From Micromonospora sp. WMMD1128 (GTDB taxonomy: Bacteria > Actinomycetota > Actinomycetes > Mycobacteriales > Micromonosporaceae): a stretch of DNA of 64,000 nt. Made by a program: the position numbers and the translations under genes. Under the pieces are notes generated by a model that worked only from the letters and a program-made list of their open reading frames with translations, did no database searches and had not been told where the DNA came from. Each line of letters starts with the position of its first letter. Position 1 is the stretch's first letter. This document shows positions 7,987-16,769 of this stretch, piece by piece. The stretch lies in the NCBI RefSeq assembly GCF_027497235.1, contig NZ_CP114902.1, positions 3,113,501 through 3,177,500 on the forward strand, written 5' to 3'.

Positions 7987-8496
7987 TCAGCGGTGCCAGT
8001 GTTGGCGTGGGGCGTAGCCCTCGCGGCGTAGCCAGTGCTCGGTGTAGACGATCCGCTCCGCCTCGACGACCACGAGCGTCTCCTGGGGCGGTTCGGCCAG
8101 CGATCGGCCCCGCTCGGCGTGCTCGTTCTGCCAGCGGAACGCCGACCAGTGGTGGGCGTGGTCCGGGTGGTCCGGGGCGAGCACCCGGGCGGCGCCGAAC
8201 ACCTGCGCGCCGCGACTGCTGGCCAGCCCGACCAGCGGCGCGAAGACGCCGACGGACACGCGCGGGTCGGCGGCGATGTTGCGCATCTTCGGCGAGCGCG
8301 GCGCGGCGGTGAACATCAACGTGAAGTCGAGCGGGTAGTAGCGCACCGGCGTGGCCAGCGGCCCGTCCGGCCCGGCGGTGGCGAGGACGCACATGTTCTG
8401 CGCGGACAGCAGGTTGTGGATGCGTTCCTCGAGGCGCTCCCGGTCGAGTTTCCTCGTCGGCGTCGGCCCGGCCAGCCACGGATTGGTCAACGGCAC
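7987..8496 (-). CDS. PPOX-class flavin/F420 split-barrel protein
   Basis: A 169-aa protein of the pyridoxamine 5'-phosphate oxidase-like split-barrel superfamily, whose members bind FMN or F420 and act in redox reactions. Visible signatures are LATAGPDGPLATPVRYYPLD and LMFTAAPRSPKMRNIAADPR, the paired strand and loop typical of the fold. The start is GTG at 8496 with GAGGA upstream. It is not overlapped by the enolase gene to its left (stop at 8536 reading the same way), so it may be at the end of a leftward transcript. The reaction is unknown. Confidence 0.8.
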   Translation of the reverse strand: MPLTNPWLAGPTPTRKLDRERLEERIHNLLSAQNMCVLATAGPDGPLATPVRYYPLDFTLMFTAAPRSPKMRNIAADPRVSVGVFAPLVGLASSRGAQVFGAARVLAPDHPDHAHHWSAFRWQNEHAERGRSLAEPPQETLVVVEAERIVYTEHWLRREGYAPRQHWHR

Positions 8497-8535
8497 GCCG
8501 CGTCCTCGATCATGGCGGCACCCTACCGGCCCGTG

Positions 8536-9693
8536 TCAGCGCCGGGCGAGCACGTCCACGGCCAGCTCGCGCACGACCGACTCGTCGACGTCCACGCCGA
8601 GGCCCGGCCCGGTGGGCACGGTCGCCACCCCGTCGTGGATCCGCACCGTCTCGCCGGTGGCGTAGGAGGAGGTGAGGAACTGCCGGCCGTTGAGGTCGAC
8701 CGGGGTGTCGATGCCGTACGCGGCGAACAGGTGCAGCGAGGCGGCCAGCCCGAGGTCGGAGTCGGTGAGCCCGGAGCCCATCAGCCGCACCCCGGCGTCC
8801 TCGGCGAGCGCGCACAGCCGCCGGGACAGCGTCAGCCCGCCGCTGCGCTGCACCTTGGCGATGGCCACGTCGACGGCGTCGAGCTTGACGAAGGTGGCCA
8901 GGTCGCTGGGGTGGCGCAGGCTCTCGTCGAGGGCGACCGGCACCGGTGAGGCGGCGCGCAGCCGGCGCAGCCCGGCGACGTCGTTGGCGGGCAGCGGCTG
9001 CTCGAACGCGGTGACGTCGAGGTCGGCCAGGTGGCGGGCCATCCGCAGCGCGGCGTCGGAGGTGTACGCCTGGTTGGCGTCGACCCAGAGCGCGGCGTCG
9101 GGGGCGGCGTCGCGCACGGCGCGGACCACTGCGGCGTCCTCGGCCTCGGTGTGCAGGCCGACCTTGACCTTGAACGCCCGGTAGCCGGCGGCCCGTCCCT
9201 CGGCGACCGCGTCGGCGACTTCGGCGGCGTCCTGCCCGGCGACGATCCAGCCCAGGTCGACGGTGTCCCGGCGGCGCTGGCCCCAGAGCACGCCGACGGA
9301 GACGCCCAGGGCGCGGCCGAGCAGGTCGTGCAGCGCGATGTCGACGGCGGCCTTGGCCAGCGGCGCGCCGATGGTGAAGCCACGGTTGACGGCCCGGTCG
9401 AAGGCGGTGGTGACGCCGTCGAGGTCCCAGGCGGGACGGCCGAGGATCGCCGGGGCGAGGTAACGGTCGACGGTGGTGACGATCGACTCGGCGGTCTCGT
9501 AGGTCCAGGCCGGGATCGGGGTGGCCTCGCCCCAGCCGGTGATGCCGTCGGCGCTCACCTTGACCAGCACGCGGATGCTCGGGGTGCCGGCGACGGCGAC
9601 GGCGCCGCCGGAGACGCCGAACGAGCGGATCGTGGGCAGCGCGACCGCGTACGTGTCGACGCGGTCGACGGTGAGGCCGGCGAGCGCGGTCAC
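8536..9693 (-). CDS. Mandelate racemase/muconate lactonizing enzyme family protein
   Basis: A 385-aa enolase-superfamily enzyme. Such enzymes abstract the proton alpha to a carboxylate; sugar-acid dehydratases and cycloisomerases are common activities. The Lys-x-Lys base motif is in FKVKVG. The metal ligands are in LWVDANQAY, FEQPLP and ALDES, and the opposite Lys is in AIAKVQRSGG, all as in the MLE subgroup. Its GTG overlaps the lacI stop (GTGA), so translation is coupled to the repressor. Within this locus I infer that it dehydrates or isomerises the imported acid. Length is normal for the family. Confidence 0.88.
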   Translation of the reverse strand: MTALAGLTVDRVDTYAVALPTIRSFGVSGGAVAVAGTPSIRVLVKVSADGITGWGEATPIPAWTYETAESIVTTVDRYLAPAILGRPAWDLDGVTTAFDRAVNRGFTIGAPLAKAAVDIALHDLLGRALGVSVGVLWGQRRRDTVDLGWIVAGQDAAEVADAVAEGRAAGYRAFKVKVGLHTEAEDAAVVRAVRDAAPDAALWVDANQAYTSDAALRMARHLADLDVTAFEQPLPANDVAGLRRLRAASPVPVALDESLRHPSDLATFVKLDAVDVAIAKVQRSGGLTLSRRLCALAEDAGVRLMGSGLTDSDLGLAASLHLFAAYGIDTPVDLNGRQFLTSSYATGETVRIHDGVATVPTGPGLGVDVDESVVRELAVDVLARR

Positions 9694-10721
9694 GCGCCCA
9701 CCTTGGCGGTGCTGGCGCGGAGGACGACCTCGCCGGTCATGCGCAGGATCCGCCGGCGGCGGCCGGTGTTCTCGGTCAGTGCCATCTCCATCACTTTCTC
9801 GCCGAGCTCGCGCAGCGGCAGGGCGACAGTGGTCAGGGGCGGGGTGAGGTCGCGGACGATGGGGATGTCGTCGAACCCGGCGACGGAGACGTCGGCGGGC
9901 ACGGACAGCCCGTGGTCGCGCAGCGCCGCGTACGCGCCGATGGCCATCACGTCGGTGAGCGCGAACACGCAGGTGGCGTCGAGGCCGCGGGTGAGCAGCT
10001 CGGTCATCGCCTGGTAGCCGCCGTCGCGGGTGAACGGCCCCTCGACGACGTGCGCCGGGTCGAGCGGGACGCCGGCGGCGGCCAGTTCGTCGCGGAAACC
10101 GCCGAGCCGGTCGGCGACGGTGGTGAGCGCGCGGGGGCCGGAGAGCACCGCGAAGCGGCGGTGGCCGAGTTCCAGCAGGGCGCGGGCCATGGCGGCGGCG
10201 CCGGCCCGGTTCTCCGGCAGCACGCTGTCGACCTTGAGGCTGCGGTGCCGGCTGACCACGGCGACCCGGCCGCCGCCGTCGAGGTAGGGCTTCAGCTCGG
10301 CCTCCATGGCCCGTTCCCAGCGGGCGTCCTCGAAGCCGGAGCCGACCAGCAGGATGGCCGGGGCGCGTTCGGCGCGCAGCATCGACACGTACGCGATCTC
10401 GCGTTCCGGGTCGCGGAAGGTGCTGGCGAGCATGACCAGCAGGTCGTTGGCGCCGGCGACGCGCATGACGCCGCCGGCGATGGCGGCGAAGTAGGGGTCG
10501 GTGACGTCGTGGCAGATCACGCCGACGGTGCGGTGGGAGGCGCCGGCCAGCGCCCGGGCGTGCGCGTTGGGGGCGTAGGCGAGGTGCGCGGCGGCGGCGA
10601 GGACCCGGTCCCGCAGTTGCGGGGTGACCCGCATGCCGTTGAGCGCGCGGGAGGCCGTGGCAAGCGAGACGTCGGCGGCCTTGGCCACGTCTTCCAGGGT
10701 CACGTGCGTCCGTGGCTGCAT
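9690..10721 (-). CDS. LacI-family transcriptional regulator
   Basis: A 343-aa repressor. The N-terminal HTH (VTLEDVAKAADVSLATASRA) is followed by the hinge helix (HARALAGASHRTVGV) and a periplasmic-binding-like sensor domain (about 60-335) ending at SVAGFDDIPI and a dimer interface. AGGGGG precedes the ATG. It is divergent from the ABC permease gene, with LacI-type half sites between them, and is translationally coupled to the enolase gene. It most likely represses both directions until a sugar or sugar-acid effector binds. Confidence 0.92.
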   Translation of the reverse strand: MQPRTHVTLEDVAKAADVSLATASRALNGMRVTPQLRDRVLAAAAHLAYAPNAHARALAGASHRTVGVICHDVTDPYFAAIAGGVMRVAGANDLLVMLASTFRDPEREIAYVSMLRAERAPAILLVGSGFEDARWERAMEAELKPYLDGGGRVAVVSRHRSLKVDSVLPENRAGAAAMARALLELGHRRFAVLSGPRALTTVADRLGGFRDELAAAGVPLDPAHVVEGPFTRDGGYQAMTELLTRGLDATCVFALTDVMAIGAYAALRDHGLSVPADVSVAGFDDIPIVRDLTPPLTTVALPLRELGEKVMEMALTENTGRRRRILRMTGEVVLRASTAKVGA

Positions 10722-10744
10722 CGTTTTCCCCCTGCGGTACGTCT

Positions 10745-10774
10745 TGACCTGCTCGTTTCGGCGTGGTTACGGTA
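10745..10774 (+). promoter_or_regulatory. Candidate promoter of the ABC transporter operon
   Basis: TTGACC (10745-10750) and TACGGT (10769-10774) are separated by 18 bp. The LacI-type operators lie directly downstream, where bound repressor would block initiation or clearance. Confidence 0.5.
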
Positions 10775-10781
10775 ACACCCT

Positions 10782-10808
10782 GAAAGCGCTTACTGAAAGC
10801 GCATTCAG
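10782..10808. promoter_or_regulatory. Tandem LacI-type operators
   Basis: TGAAAGCGCTTAC (10782-10794) is followed at once by TGAAAGCGCATTCAG. Both carry the central AAGCGC core of LacI/GalR operators and share one spacing. They lie between the divergent lacI and permease genes. Confidence 0.75.
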
Positions 10809-10858
10809 TGTCGATTCCCGACCTCACCGGGTTTCGGCCCCACCGAGAACGGAGGGTC

Positions 10859-11737
10859 ATGGCCGCGCAGAGCACCATCGAGCAGCCCGGACGGACCAGC
10901 CCGCCCGGACGCGACGCCCCGGCCGCCCGCCGTACGCGCCGGCCCGGCGCCGCCACGCTCCGGTTCGCCTCACGCACCTGGCGCCCGGCGGCGGTCCTCG
11001 CGGCGATCCTCGTCCTGTGGTGGGTGGTCACCGCGGCCGACCTGGTCAAGCCGTACCTGGTCCCCTCGCCCGCGGACACGCTCGACGTGGTGCGGGCGCA
11101 ACCCGGCTACTTCGCCCACCACACCTGGATCACCACCTACGAGACGGTGCTCGGCTTCGTCATCGCGATCGCCGTCGGCGTGTTCTCGGCCGTGGTGATG
11201 GTCTACTCCCCCACGGTCGAGAAGAGCCTCTACCCGCTGCTGCTGTTCGCCCAGGTCATCCCGAAGATCGCGATCGCGCCGCTGTTCGTGGTGTGGCTCG
11301 GCTTCGGGCTGTCGCCGAAGGTGGTCGTCGCGGTCCTGATGGCGTTCTTCCCGATCGTCATCTCCACCGTCACCGGCCTGAAATCCATCGACCCGGAGAT
11401 GCTGCAACTCTCCGCCACCATGGGCGCCGGGCCCGCGCAGACTTTCCGGAAGATCCGGTTCCCGGCCGCCCTGCCGCACCTGTTCGCCGGCCTCAAGGTC
11501 GCCGCCACGATGGCCGTCACCGGCGCCGTGGTCGGCGAGTTCGTCGGCGCGAACGAGGGCCTCGGTTACGTGATCCTGCAGGCCAACGGCAACCTCGACA
11601 CCCCGACGCTGTTCGCCGGGCTGGTCGTCATGTCGTTGCTCGGCGTCGTCCTGTTCGTCGTCGTCGAACTGCTCGAACACATCCTGCTGCCGTGGCACGC
11701 CAGCCGCCGCACCGACGCCACCACCACAACGATGTGA
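10859..11737 (+). CDS. ABC transporter permease, NitT/TauT type
   Basis: A 292-aa inner-membrane permease of the SsuC/TauC/ThiX type. About six hydrophobic helices are visible from AAVLAAILVLWWVV to LLGVVLFVVVELLEHI. The cytoplasmic EAA-like loop (LQLSATMGAGPAQTFRKIRF) contacts the ATPase. I chose the ATG at 10859 because GGAGGG sits just upstream; an in-frame start at 10808 lies in the operator region. It is the first gene of a rightward operon with a binding protein and an ATPase that matches the same transporter class. Confidence 0.9.
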   Translation: MAAQSTIEQPGRTSPPGRDAPAARRTRRPGAATLRFASRTWRPAAVLAAILVLWWVVTAADLVKPYLVPSPADTLDVVRAQPGYFAHHTWITTYETVLGFVIAIAVGVFSAVVMVYSPTVEKSLYPLLLFAQVIPKIAIAPLFVVWLGFGLSPKVVVAVLMAFFPIVISTVTGLKSIDPEMLQLSATMGAGPAQTFRKIRFPAALPHLFAGLKVAATMAVTGAVVGEFVGANEGLGYVILQANGNLDTPTLFAGLVVMSLLGVVLFVVVELLEHILLPWHASRRTDATTTTM

Positions 11738-11754
11738 AACGGAGTCATCCGCAG

Positions 11755-12774
11755 ATGAAGAAGCGTTTCCTCACCGCCGCGCTGCTGCCGGCGTTCCTCA
11801 TCTCCGTCACCGCCTGCGGCTCCTCCTCCGGGGGCGAGCAGGCCAAGAGCGCCGACGGCAAGGACAAGGTCACCCTGACGCTCAACTGGTACCCGTACGG
11901 CGAGCACGCCCCGTTCTACCTGGGCCAGAAGAAGGACATCTTCGCCAAGCACGGCATCGACCTGACCATCAACGCCGGGCAGGGCTCGCAGAAGACCGTC
12001 CAGGCCACCGCCGCCGGGCAGACCGACTTCGGCTGGGCCGACACCCCGGCGCTGCTCGCCGCGGTCGGCCAGGGCATGGACGTCAGGAGCGTCGGCGTCT
12101 TCCTCCAGACCACCCCGTCGTCGGTGCAGTTCTTCAGCGACAAGAACATCAACGCCCCGGCCGACCTCAAGGGCAAGACCATCGCCTCCACCGCCGGCGA
12201 CGCGCTGAGCAAGACGTTCCCGGCGTTTCTGAAGGCCAACGGCCTCTCCGCCGGCGACGTCACGCTCCAGAACACCGACCCGGCCGGCAAGATGGCCGCG
12301 GTCATGTCGGGCAAGACCGACGCGCTGCTCGGCTTCGCCAGCGACCAGGGCCCGACCATGCAGGAGAAGGCCGGCAAGCAGGTGTCGTACCTGAAGTTCG
12401 CCGAGCACGGGCTCAACTTCTACAGCAACGGGCTGATCGCCTCCACCGACACCATCAAGAACAAGCAGGACCTGGTGAAGCGGATGGTGGCGGCGAGCAG
12501 CGAGGCGTGGACCGCGGCCCAGTCCGACCCGGCCGGCGCGGTCGCGGCGATGGCCGGCGCGTCCCAGCAACTGCCCTCGGAGAAGGTGCTCACCGACCAG
12601 TTCAACGCCACCCTGCAACTGCTGCACACCGACGCCACGAAGTCCATGGCCCCGGGTGTCAACGACGAGGCCGACTGGCAGAAGACCATCTCCGTCTTCG
12701 CCGACTCCGGCGTGATCAGCAAGGCGGAGTCGCCCGCGTCCTACTGGGACGCGAGCTTCGCCCCGAAGGGATGA
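11755..12774 (+). CDS. NMT1/THI5-like ABC transporter substrate-binding lipoprotein
   Basis: A 339-aa extracellular binding protein. The signal peptide ends in a lipobox (SVTACG). The mature domain begins VTLTLNWYPYGEHAPFYLG, the classic opening of NMT1/ThiY-type proteins. Related proteins bind thiamine precursors, nitrate, sulfonates or other small anions. Its place among carbohydrate genes suggests a different ligand, perhaps a sugar acid. The stop overlaps the start of the ATPase gene (ATGA). Confidence 0.9.
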   Translation: MKKRFLTAALLPAFLISVTACGSSSGGEQAKSADGKDKVTLTLNWYPYGEHAPFYLGQKKDIFAKHGIDLTINAGQGSQKTVQATAAGQTDFGWADTPALLAAVGQGMDVRSVGVFLQTTPSSVQFFSDKNINAPADLKGKTIASTAGDALSKTFPAFLKANGLSAGDVTLQNTDPAGKMAAVMSGKTDALLGFASDQGPTMQEKAGKQVSYLKFAEHGLNFYSNGLIASTDTIKNKQDLVKRMVAASSEAWTAAQSDPAGAVAAMAGASQQLPSEKVLTDQFNATLQLLHTDATKSMAPGVNDEADWQKTISVFADSGVISKAESPASYWDASFAPKG

Positions 12775-13601
12775 ACGCGATGACGGTCGGCAACCCCACC
12801 GCCGCTGCCGCCGCGGACGCCACGGCGACCGGCGCCGCGGTCGAGATCGACCAGGTGGCGGTCCGCTTCCGCACCAAGAAGAAGGACACCACGGCGCTGC
12901 GCGACGTGACGCTGCGGATCGCCCCCGGCGAGTTCGTGGCCATCGTCGGCGCGTCCGGCTGCGGCAAGTCGACGCTGCTGAAGCTGGTCTCCGGGCTGCT
13001 GCGTCCGACGTCCGGCCAGGTCCGCCTGGACGGCGAGGACGTCCGCGGGCCACGCCGCGACATCGGGTACGTCTTCCAGCGCGCCGCGCTGCTGGACTGG
13101 CGCTCGGCCCGGCGCAACATCCTGCTCCAGGCGGAGATGCGCCGGATGCCCAAGGCGCAGGCCCGCGCCCGGGTGGACGAGCTGATCGCGATGACCGGGC
13201 TGACCGGCTTCGAGGACGCGTACCCGAACGAGCTGTCCGGTGGGATGCAGCAGCGCGTGGCGCTGTGCCGCGCGCTGCTGCACCGCCCTCCGGTGCTGCT
13301 GATGGACGAGCCGTTCGGGGCGCTCGACGCGCTCACCCGGGAACAGATGAACGTCGAGCTGCGACGCATCTGGCGGGAGACCGGCACCACCGTCCTGCTC
13401 GTCACCCACTCCATCGCCGAGGCCGCCTACCTCGCCGACCGGGTGATCGTCATGACCCCTCGACCCGGCACCGTCGCCGAGGTCATCGACGTCGACCTGC
13501 CCGCGGAACGCGACTACGGCCGGACCATGTCCGACCCGGTCTTCGCCCGGGTCACCGAACGCATCCGCGATCTGCTGGGCGCGACGACGTCGGCCGACTG
13601 A
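12771..13601 (+). CDS. ABC transporter ATP-binding protein, NitT/TauT type
   Basis: A 276-aa ATPase that energises the transporter above. The Walker A motif is GASGCGKST, the Q-loop lies in GYVFQRAALLDW, the signature is LSGGMQQR, Walker B is VLLMDEPFGALD, and the switch His is in VTHSIAEA. All catalytic residues are present. The ATG at 12771 overlaps the previous stop and is preceded by GAAGGG; a second ATG at 12780 is possible. The C-terminus (PAERDYGRTMSDPVF) resembles SsuB/TauB relatives. Confidence 0.92.
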   Translation: MNAMTVGNPTAAAAADATATGAAVEIDQVAVRFRTKKKDTTALRDVTLRIAPGEFVAIVGASGCGKSTLLKLVSGLLRPTSGQVRLDGEDVRGPRRDIGYVFQRAALLDWRSARRNILLQAEMRRMPKAQARARVDELIAMTGLTGFEDAYPNELSGGMQQRVALCRALLHRPPVLLMDEPFGALDALTREQMNVELRRIWRETGTTVLLVTHSIAEAAYLADRVIVMTPRPGTVAEVIDVDLPAERDYGRTMSDPVFARVTERIRDLLGATTSAD

Positions 13602-13621
13602 GCACTGGGAAGGACACACAC

Positions 13622-14773
13622 GTGGAGCGCACGTCTATCGGGATCATCCTCAACGGCGTGACCGGACGGATGGGCTACCGGCAGCATCTCGTCCGATCCC
13701 TGCTCGCGATCCGCGAGCAGGGCGGACTGCCCGCCCGCGACGGCAGCCGCATCTGGCCGGAGCTGACCCTGGTGGGCCGCAACGAGGCCCGGCTCGCCGA
13801 GATCGCCGCCCGGCACGGGCTCACCTCGTACACCACCGATCTGGACGCGGCGCTCGCCGACGACAGCCACCAGATCTACTTCGACGCGCAGGTGACCGCC
13901 CAGCGGGAGAAGGCGATCCGGGCGGCGATCGAGGCCGGCAAGCACATCTACACCGAGAAGCCGCTCGCCGAAGGGCTGGACGGGTCGCTGGAGCTGGCCC
14001 GGCTCGCCGCCGCCCGGGGCGTCAAGAACGGCGTGGTGCAGGACAAGCTGTTCCTGCCCGGCCTGCGCAAGCTCAAGCGGCTCGTCGACGGCGGCTTCTT
14101 CGGCCGGATCCTGTCGGTGCGCGGCGAGTTCGGCTACTGGGTGTTCGAGGGCGACTGGCAGGACGCGCAGCGCCCGAGCTGGAACTACCGCGCCGAGGAC
14201 GGCGGCGGCATCACCGTCGACATGTTCCCGCACTGGCACTACGTGCTGGAGCAGATCTTCGGCGAGGTCACCGCCGTCACCGCCGTCACCGCCACGCACA
14301 TCCCGGAGCGCGTCGACGAGAACGGCGTCACCTACCCGGCCACCGCCGACGACGCCGCGTACGGCATCTTCGAACTCGCCGGCGGCATCATCGCCCAGAT
14401 CAACTCCTCCTGGGCGGTGCGGGTCTACCGGGACGAACTTGTCGAGTTCCAGGTCGACGGCACCCACGGCAGCGCGGTCGCCGGGCTGCGCGACTGCCGC
14501 ATCCAGCACCGCGGCGCCACCCCGATGCCGGTGTGGAACCCGGACCTGCCGGTCACCGAGCCGTTCCGCGCGCAGTGGCAGACCGTGCCGGACAACGCCG
14601 ACTACGACAACGGGTTCAAGGTGCAGTGGGAGGCGTTCCTGCGGCACGTCGTCGACAACGAGCCGTTCCCGTGGGACTTCCTGGCCGGCGTGCGCGGCGT
14701 GCAGCTCGCCGAGGCCGGGCTGCGCTCCGCCCGCGAGGGCCGGCGGATCGAGATCGGGGAGATCGACAGGTGA
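13622..14773 (+). CDS. Gfo/Idh/MocA family oxidoreductase
   Basis: A 383-aa NAD(P)-dependent dehydrogenase. The N-terminal Rossmann region begins IGIILNGVTGRMGYRQHLV, with GxxGxMG-like spacing. The signature EKPLAEG supplies the conserved Lys of this family. The C-terminal sheet domain contains the conserved His pair in DMFPHWHYVLEQIF. The family oxidises or reduces hydroxyl groups of sugars, inositols and sugar acids. GTG at 13622 has GGAAGG upstream. The stop overlaps the next gene (GTGA), so the products are made together. Confidence 0.9.
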   Translation: MERTSIGIILNGVTGRMGYRQHLVRSLLAIREQGGLPARDGSRIWPELTLVGRNEARLAEIAARHGLTSYTTDLDAALADDSHQIYFDAQVTAQREKAIRAAIEAGKHIYTEKPLAEGLDGSLELARLAAARGVKNGVVQDKLFLPGLRKLKRLVDGGFFGRILSVRGEFGYWVFEGDWQDAQRPSWNYRAEDGGGITVDMFPHWHYVLEQIFGEVTAVTAVTATHIPERVDENGVTYPATADDAAYGIFELAGGIIAQINSSWAVRVYRDELVEFQVDGTHGSAVAGLRDCRIQHRGATPMPVWNPDLPVTEPFRAQWQTVPDNADYDNGFKVQWEAFLRHVVDNEPFPWDFLAGVRGVQLAEAGLRSAREGRRIEIGEIDR

Positions 14774-15933
14774 CCGCGCGGATCACCCTGCCCACCCGGG
14801 GCGGCGGCGTCGAGACGCTCACCCTGCGGGCGCCGGCCGGCTGGCAGCGGCCGGCCGCGCCGCCGGCCAGCCGGATCGCGTACGCGGCGGCGCACGTGGT
14901 CGCCGACCCGTACGCCGACAACGCCCCCGGCGCCCCGGCCCGGCTGGACTGGGACGCCACCCTCGCGGTGCGGCGCGATCTCTGGTCCTGGGGGCTGGGC
15001 GTGGCCGAGGCGATGGACACCGCGCAACGCGGCATGGGGCTGGACTGGGCGGCCACCCGGGAGCTGATCCGGCGCAGCGCCGCCGAGGCCGCCGTCTGCG
15101 ATGGGCGCATCGTCGCCGGGGCGGCCACCGACCAGCTCACCGGCGTGCCCGACACGCTCGACGAGGTCGTCACCGCGTACGCCGAGCAGGTCGCGTACGT
15201 CCAGGAGTGCGGCGCGGTCGCGGTGGTGATGGCCAGCCGGCACCTCGCCGCGCTCGCCACCGGACCGGACGACTACCGGCGCGTCTACGAGCAGGTGCTG
15301 CGGTCCGCCGGCGCGCCCGTGGTGCTGCACTGGCTCGGCGACATGTTCGACCCGGCCCTCGCGGGCTACTGGGGCTCGACCGACCTGGACGACGCCACCA
15401 AGACGTTCGTCGCGCTCGTGCACGCCCACGCCGACGTGATCGACGGGGTGAAGGTGTCGCTGCTGGACGCCGGGCGGGAGGTGCGGCTGCGGGAGCTGCT
15501 GCCGCCGACGGTGAAGGTCTACACCGGCGACGACTTCCACTACCCGGAGCTGATCGAAGGCGACGGCGCCCGGTCCAGCCACGCGCTGCTCGGCGCGTTC
15601 GCGGCCATCGCCCCGGCCGCGTCGGCGGCGCTGCAACGGCTGGACGCGGGCGACCCGGCCGGCTTCCGGGCGATCCTCGACCCGACCGTGCCGCTGTCCC
15701 GGCACGTGTTCGCCGCGCCCACGCCGTACTACAAGACCGGCATCGCGTTCCTGTCCTGGCTGAACGGGCGGCAACCCGGCTTCACCATGGTCGGCGGCCT
15801 GCACGGCGGGCGCAGCGTCCCGCACCTGGTCGAGACGTTCCGGCTGGCCGACGCCGCCGGGCTGCTGCTCGACCCGGAGCTGGCGGCCGACCGGATGCGC
15901 GGCTACCTGACCGTAGCGGGGGTGACCGGATGA
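14770..15933 (+). CDS. DUF993 family aldolase-like protein
   Basis: A 387-aa protein of the DUF993 family, distantly like dihydrodipicolinate synthase/N-acetylneuraminate lyase TIM-barrel enzymes. The barrel would include VVLHWLGDMFDP, VDGVKVS-like IDGVKVSLLDAG with the likely Schiff-base Lys, and VKVYTGDDFHYPELI. Aldol cleavage of a 2-keto-3-deoxy acid is the natural guess, but no activity is established for this family. Start and stop overlap the genes on both sides by 4 bp. Confidence 0.8.
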   Translation: MTARITLPTRGGGVETLTLRAPAGWQRPAAPPASRIAYAAAHVVADPYADNAPGAPARLDWDATLAVRRDLWSWGLGVAEAMDTAQRGMGLDWAATRELIRRSAAEAAVCDGRIVAGAATDQLTGVPDTLDEVVTAYAEQVAYVQECGAVAVVMASRHLAALATGPDDYRRVYEQVLRSAGAPVVLHWLGDMFDPALAGYWGSTDLDDATKTFVALVHAHADVIDGVKVSLLDAGREVRLRELLPPTVKVYTGDDFHYPELIEGDGARSSHALLGAFAAIAPAASAALQRLDAGDPAGFRAILDPTVPLSRHVFAAPTPYYKTGIAFLSWLNGRQPGFTMVGGLHGGRSVPHLVETFRLADAAGLLLDPELAADRMRGYLTVAGVTG

Positions 15934-16769
15934 CCGCCGACCCGCGACTGGCGAAGCTGTCGCTCAACCAGCGCACCACGCAGCGCTGGTCGGTGCGGGA
16001 GGCGGTCGACGGCTGCGTGCGCGCCGGCATCCCGGCGATCGGGCTGTGGCGTGAGCCGGTCGCCGAGATCGGCGTACCGGCCGCGGCGAAACTCGTCGCG
16101 GACGCCGGGCTGCGGGTGTCGTCGCTGTGCCGGGGCGGGTTCCTCACCGCCGTCGACGAACGCGCGCGGGCCGAGGCGCTCGTCGACAACCGGCGCGCCA
16201 TCGACGAGGCCGCCGGGCTCGGCACCGACTGCCTGGTGCTCGTCGTCGGCGGCCTGCCGCCCGGCTCCCGCGACCTGGCCGGCGCGCGGGCCCGGGTCGC
16301 CGACGCGCTCGCCGAGCTGGCCCCGTACGCGGGCGAGCGCGGCGTGCGCCTGGCGTTGGAGCCGCTGCACCCGATGTACTGCGCCGACCGGGCGGTGCTG
16401 TCCACGCTCGGGCAGGCGCTCGACCTGGCCGAGGCGTTCCCGACCGAGCAGGTCGGCGTCGTGGTGGACACGTTCCACGTGTGGTGGGATCCGGACGTGT
16501 GGCGGCAGATCGCCCGCGCCGGGGCGCGGATCGCCAGTTTCCAGGTCTGCGACTTCCTCACCCCGCTGCCGGCCGACGTGCTGTTGGGTCGCGGCATGAT
16601 GGGCGACGGGCACATCGACTTCCCGCCGCTGCGCCGGGCCGTCGAGGCGGCCGGCTGGACCGGGGACACCGAGGTGGAGATCTTCAACGCCGAGGTGTGG
16701 GCGACCGACCCGGACCAGGTCCTCGCCACCATGGCCGACCGCTACGTCGAGCTGGTGCTGGCCGACTGA
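15930..16769 (+). CDS. Sugar phosphate isomerase/epimerase (TIM barrel)
   Basis: A 279-aa xylose-isomerase-like TIM barrel, as in IolE/IolI/Hyi relatives. Candidate metal ligands are Glu in LALEPLHPMYC, Asp in VVVDTFHVWWDP, and Glu in TEVEIFNAEVW, with His in GDGHIDFPPLRRAVE. The family isomerises or epimerises sugars and keto acids such as hydroxypyruvate. The ATG overlaps the DUF993 stop (ATGA). Its place before glycerate kinase would suit interconversion of a three-carbon product, but that is inference. Confidence 0.85.
   Translation: MTADPRLAKLSLNQRTTQRWSVREAVDGCVRAGIPAIGLWREPVAEIGVPAAAKLVADAGLRVSSLCRGGFLTAVDERARAEALVDNRRAIDEAAGLGTDCLVLVVGGLPPGSRDLAGARARVADALAELAPYAGERGVRLALEPLHPMYCADRAVLSTLGQALDLAEAFPTEQVGVVVDTFHVWWDPDVWRQIARAGARIASFQVCDFLTPLPADVLLGRGMMGDGHIDFPPLRRAVEAAGWTGDTEVEIFNAEVWATDPDQVLATMADRYVELVLAD

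Noticed and set aside
12771..13601. Nitrate/sulfonate/taurine specificity from the ATPase and permease
   Set aside because: The family signatures fix the transporter class but not the ligand, and neighbouring genes point to carbohydrate use.
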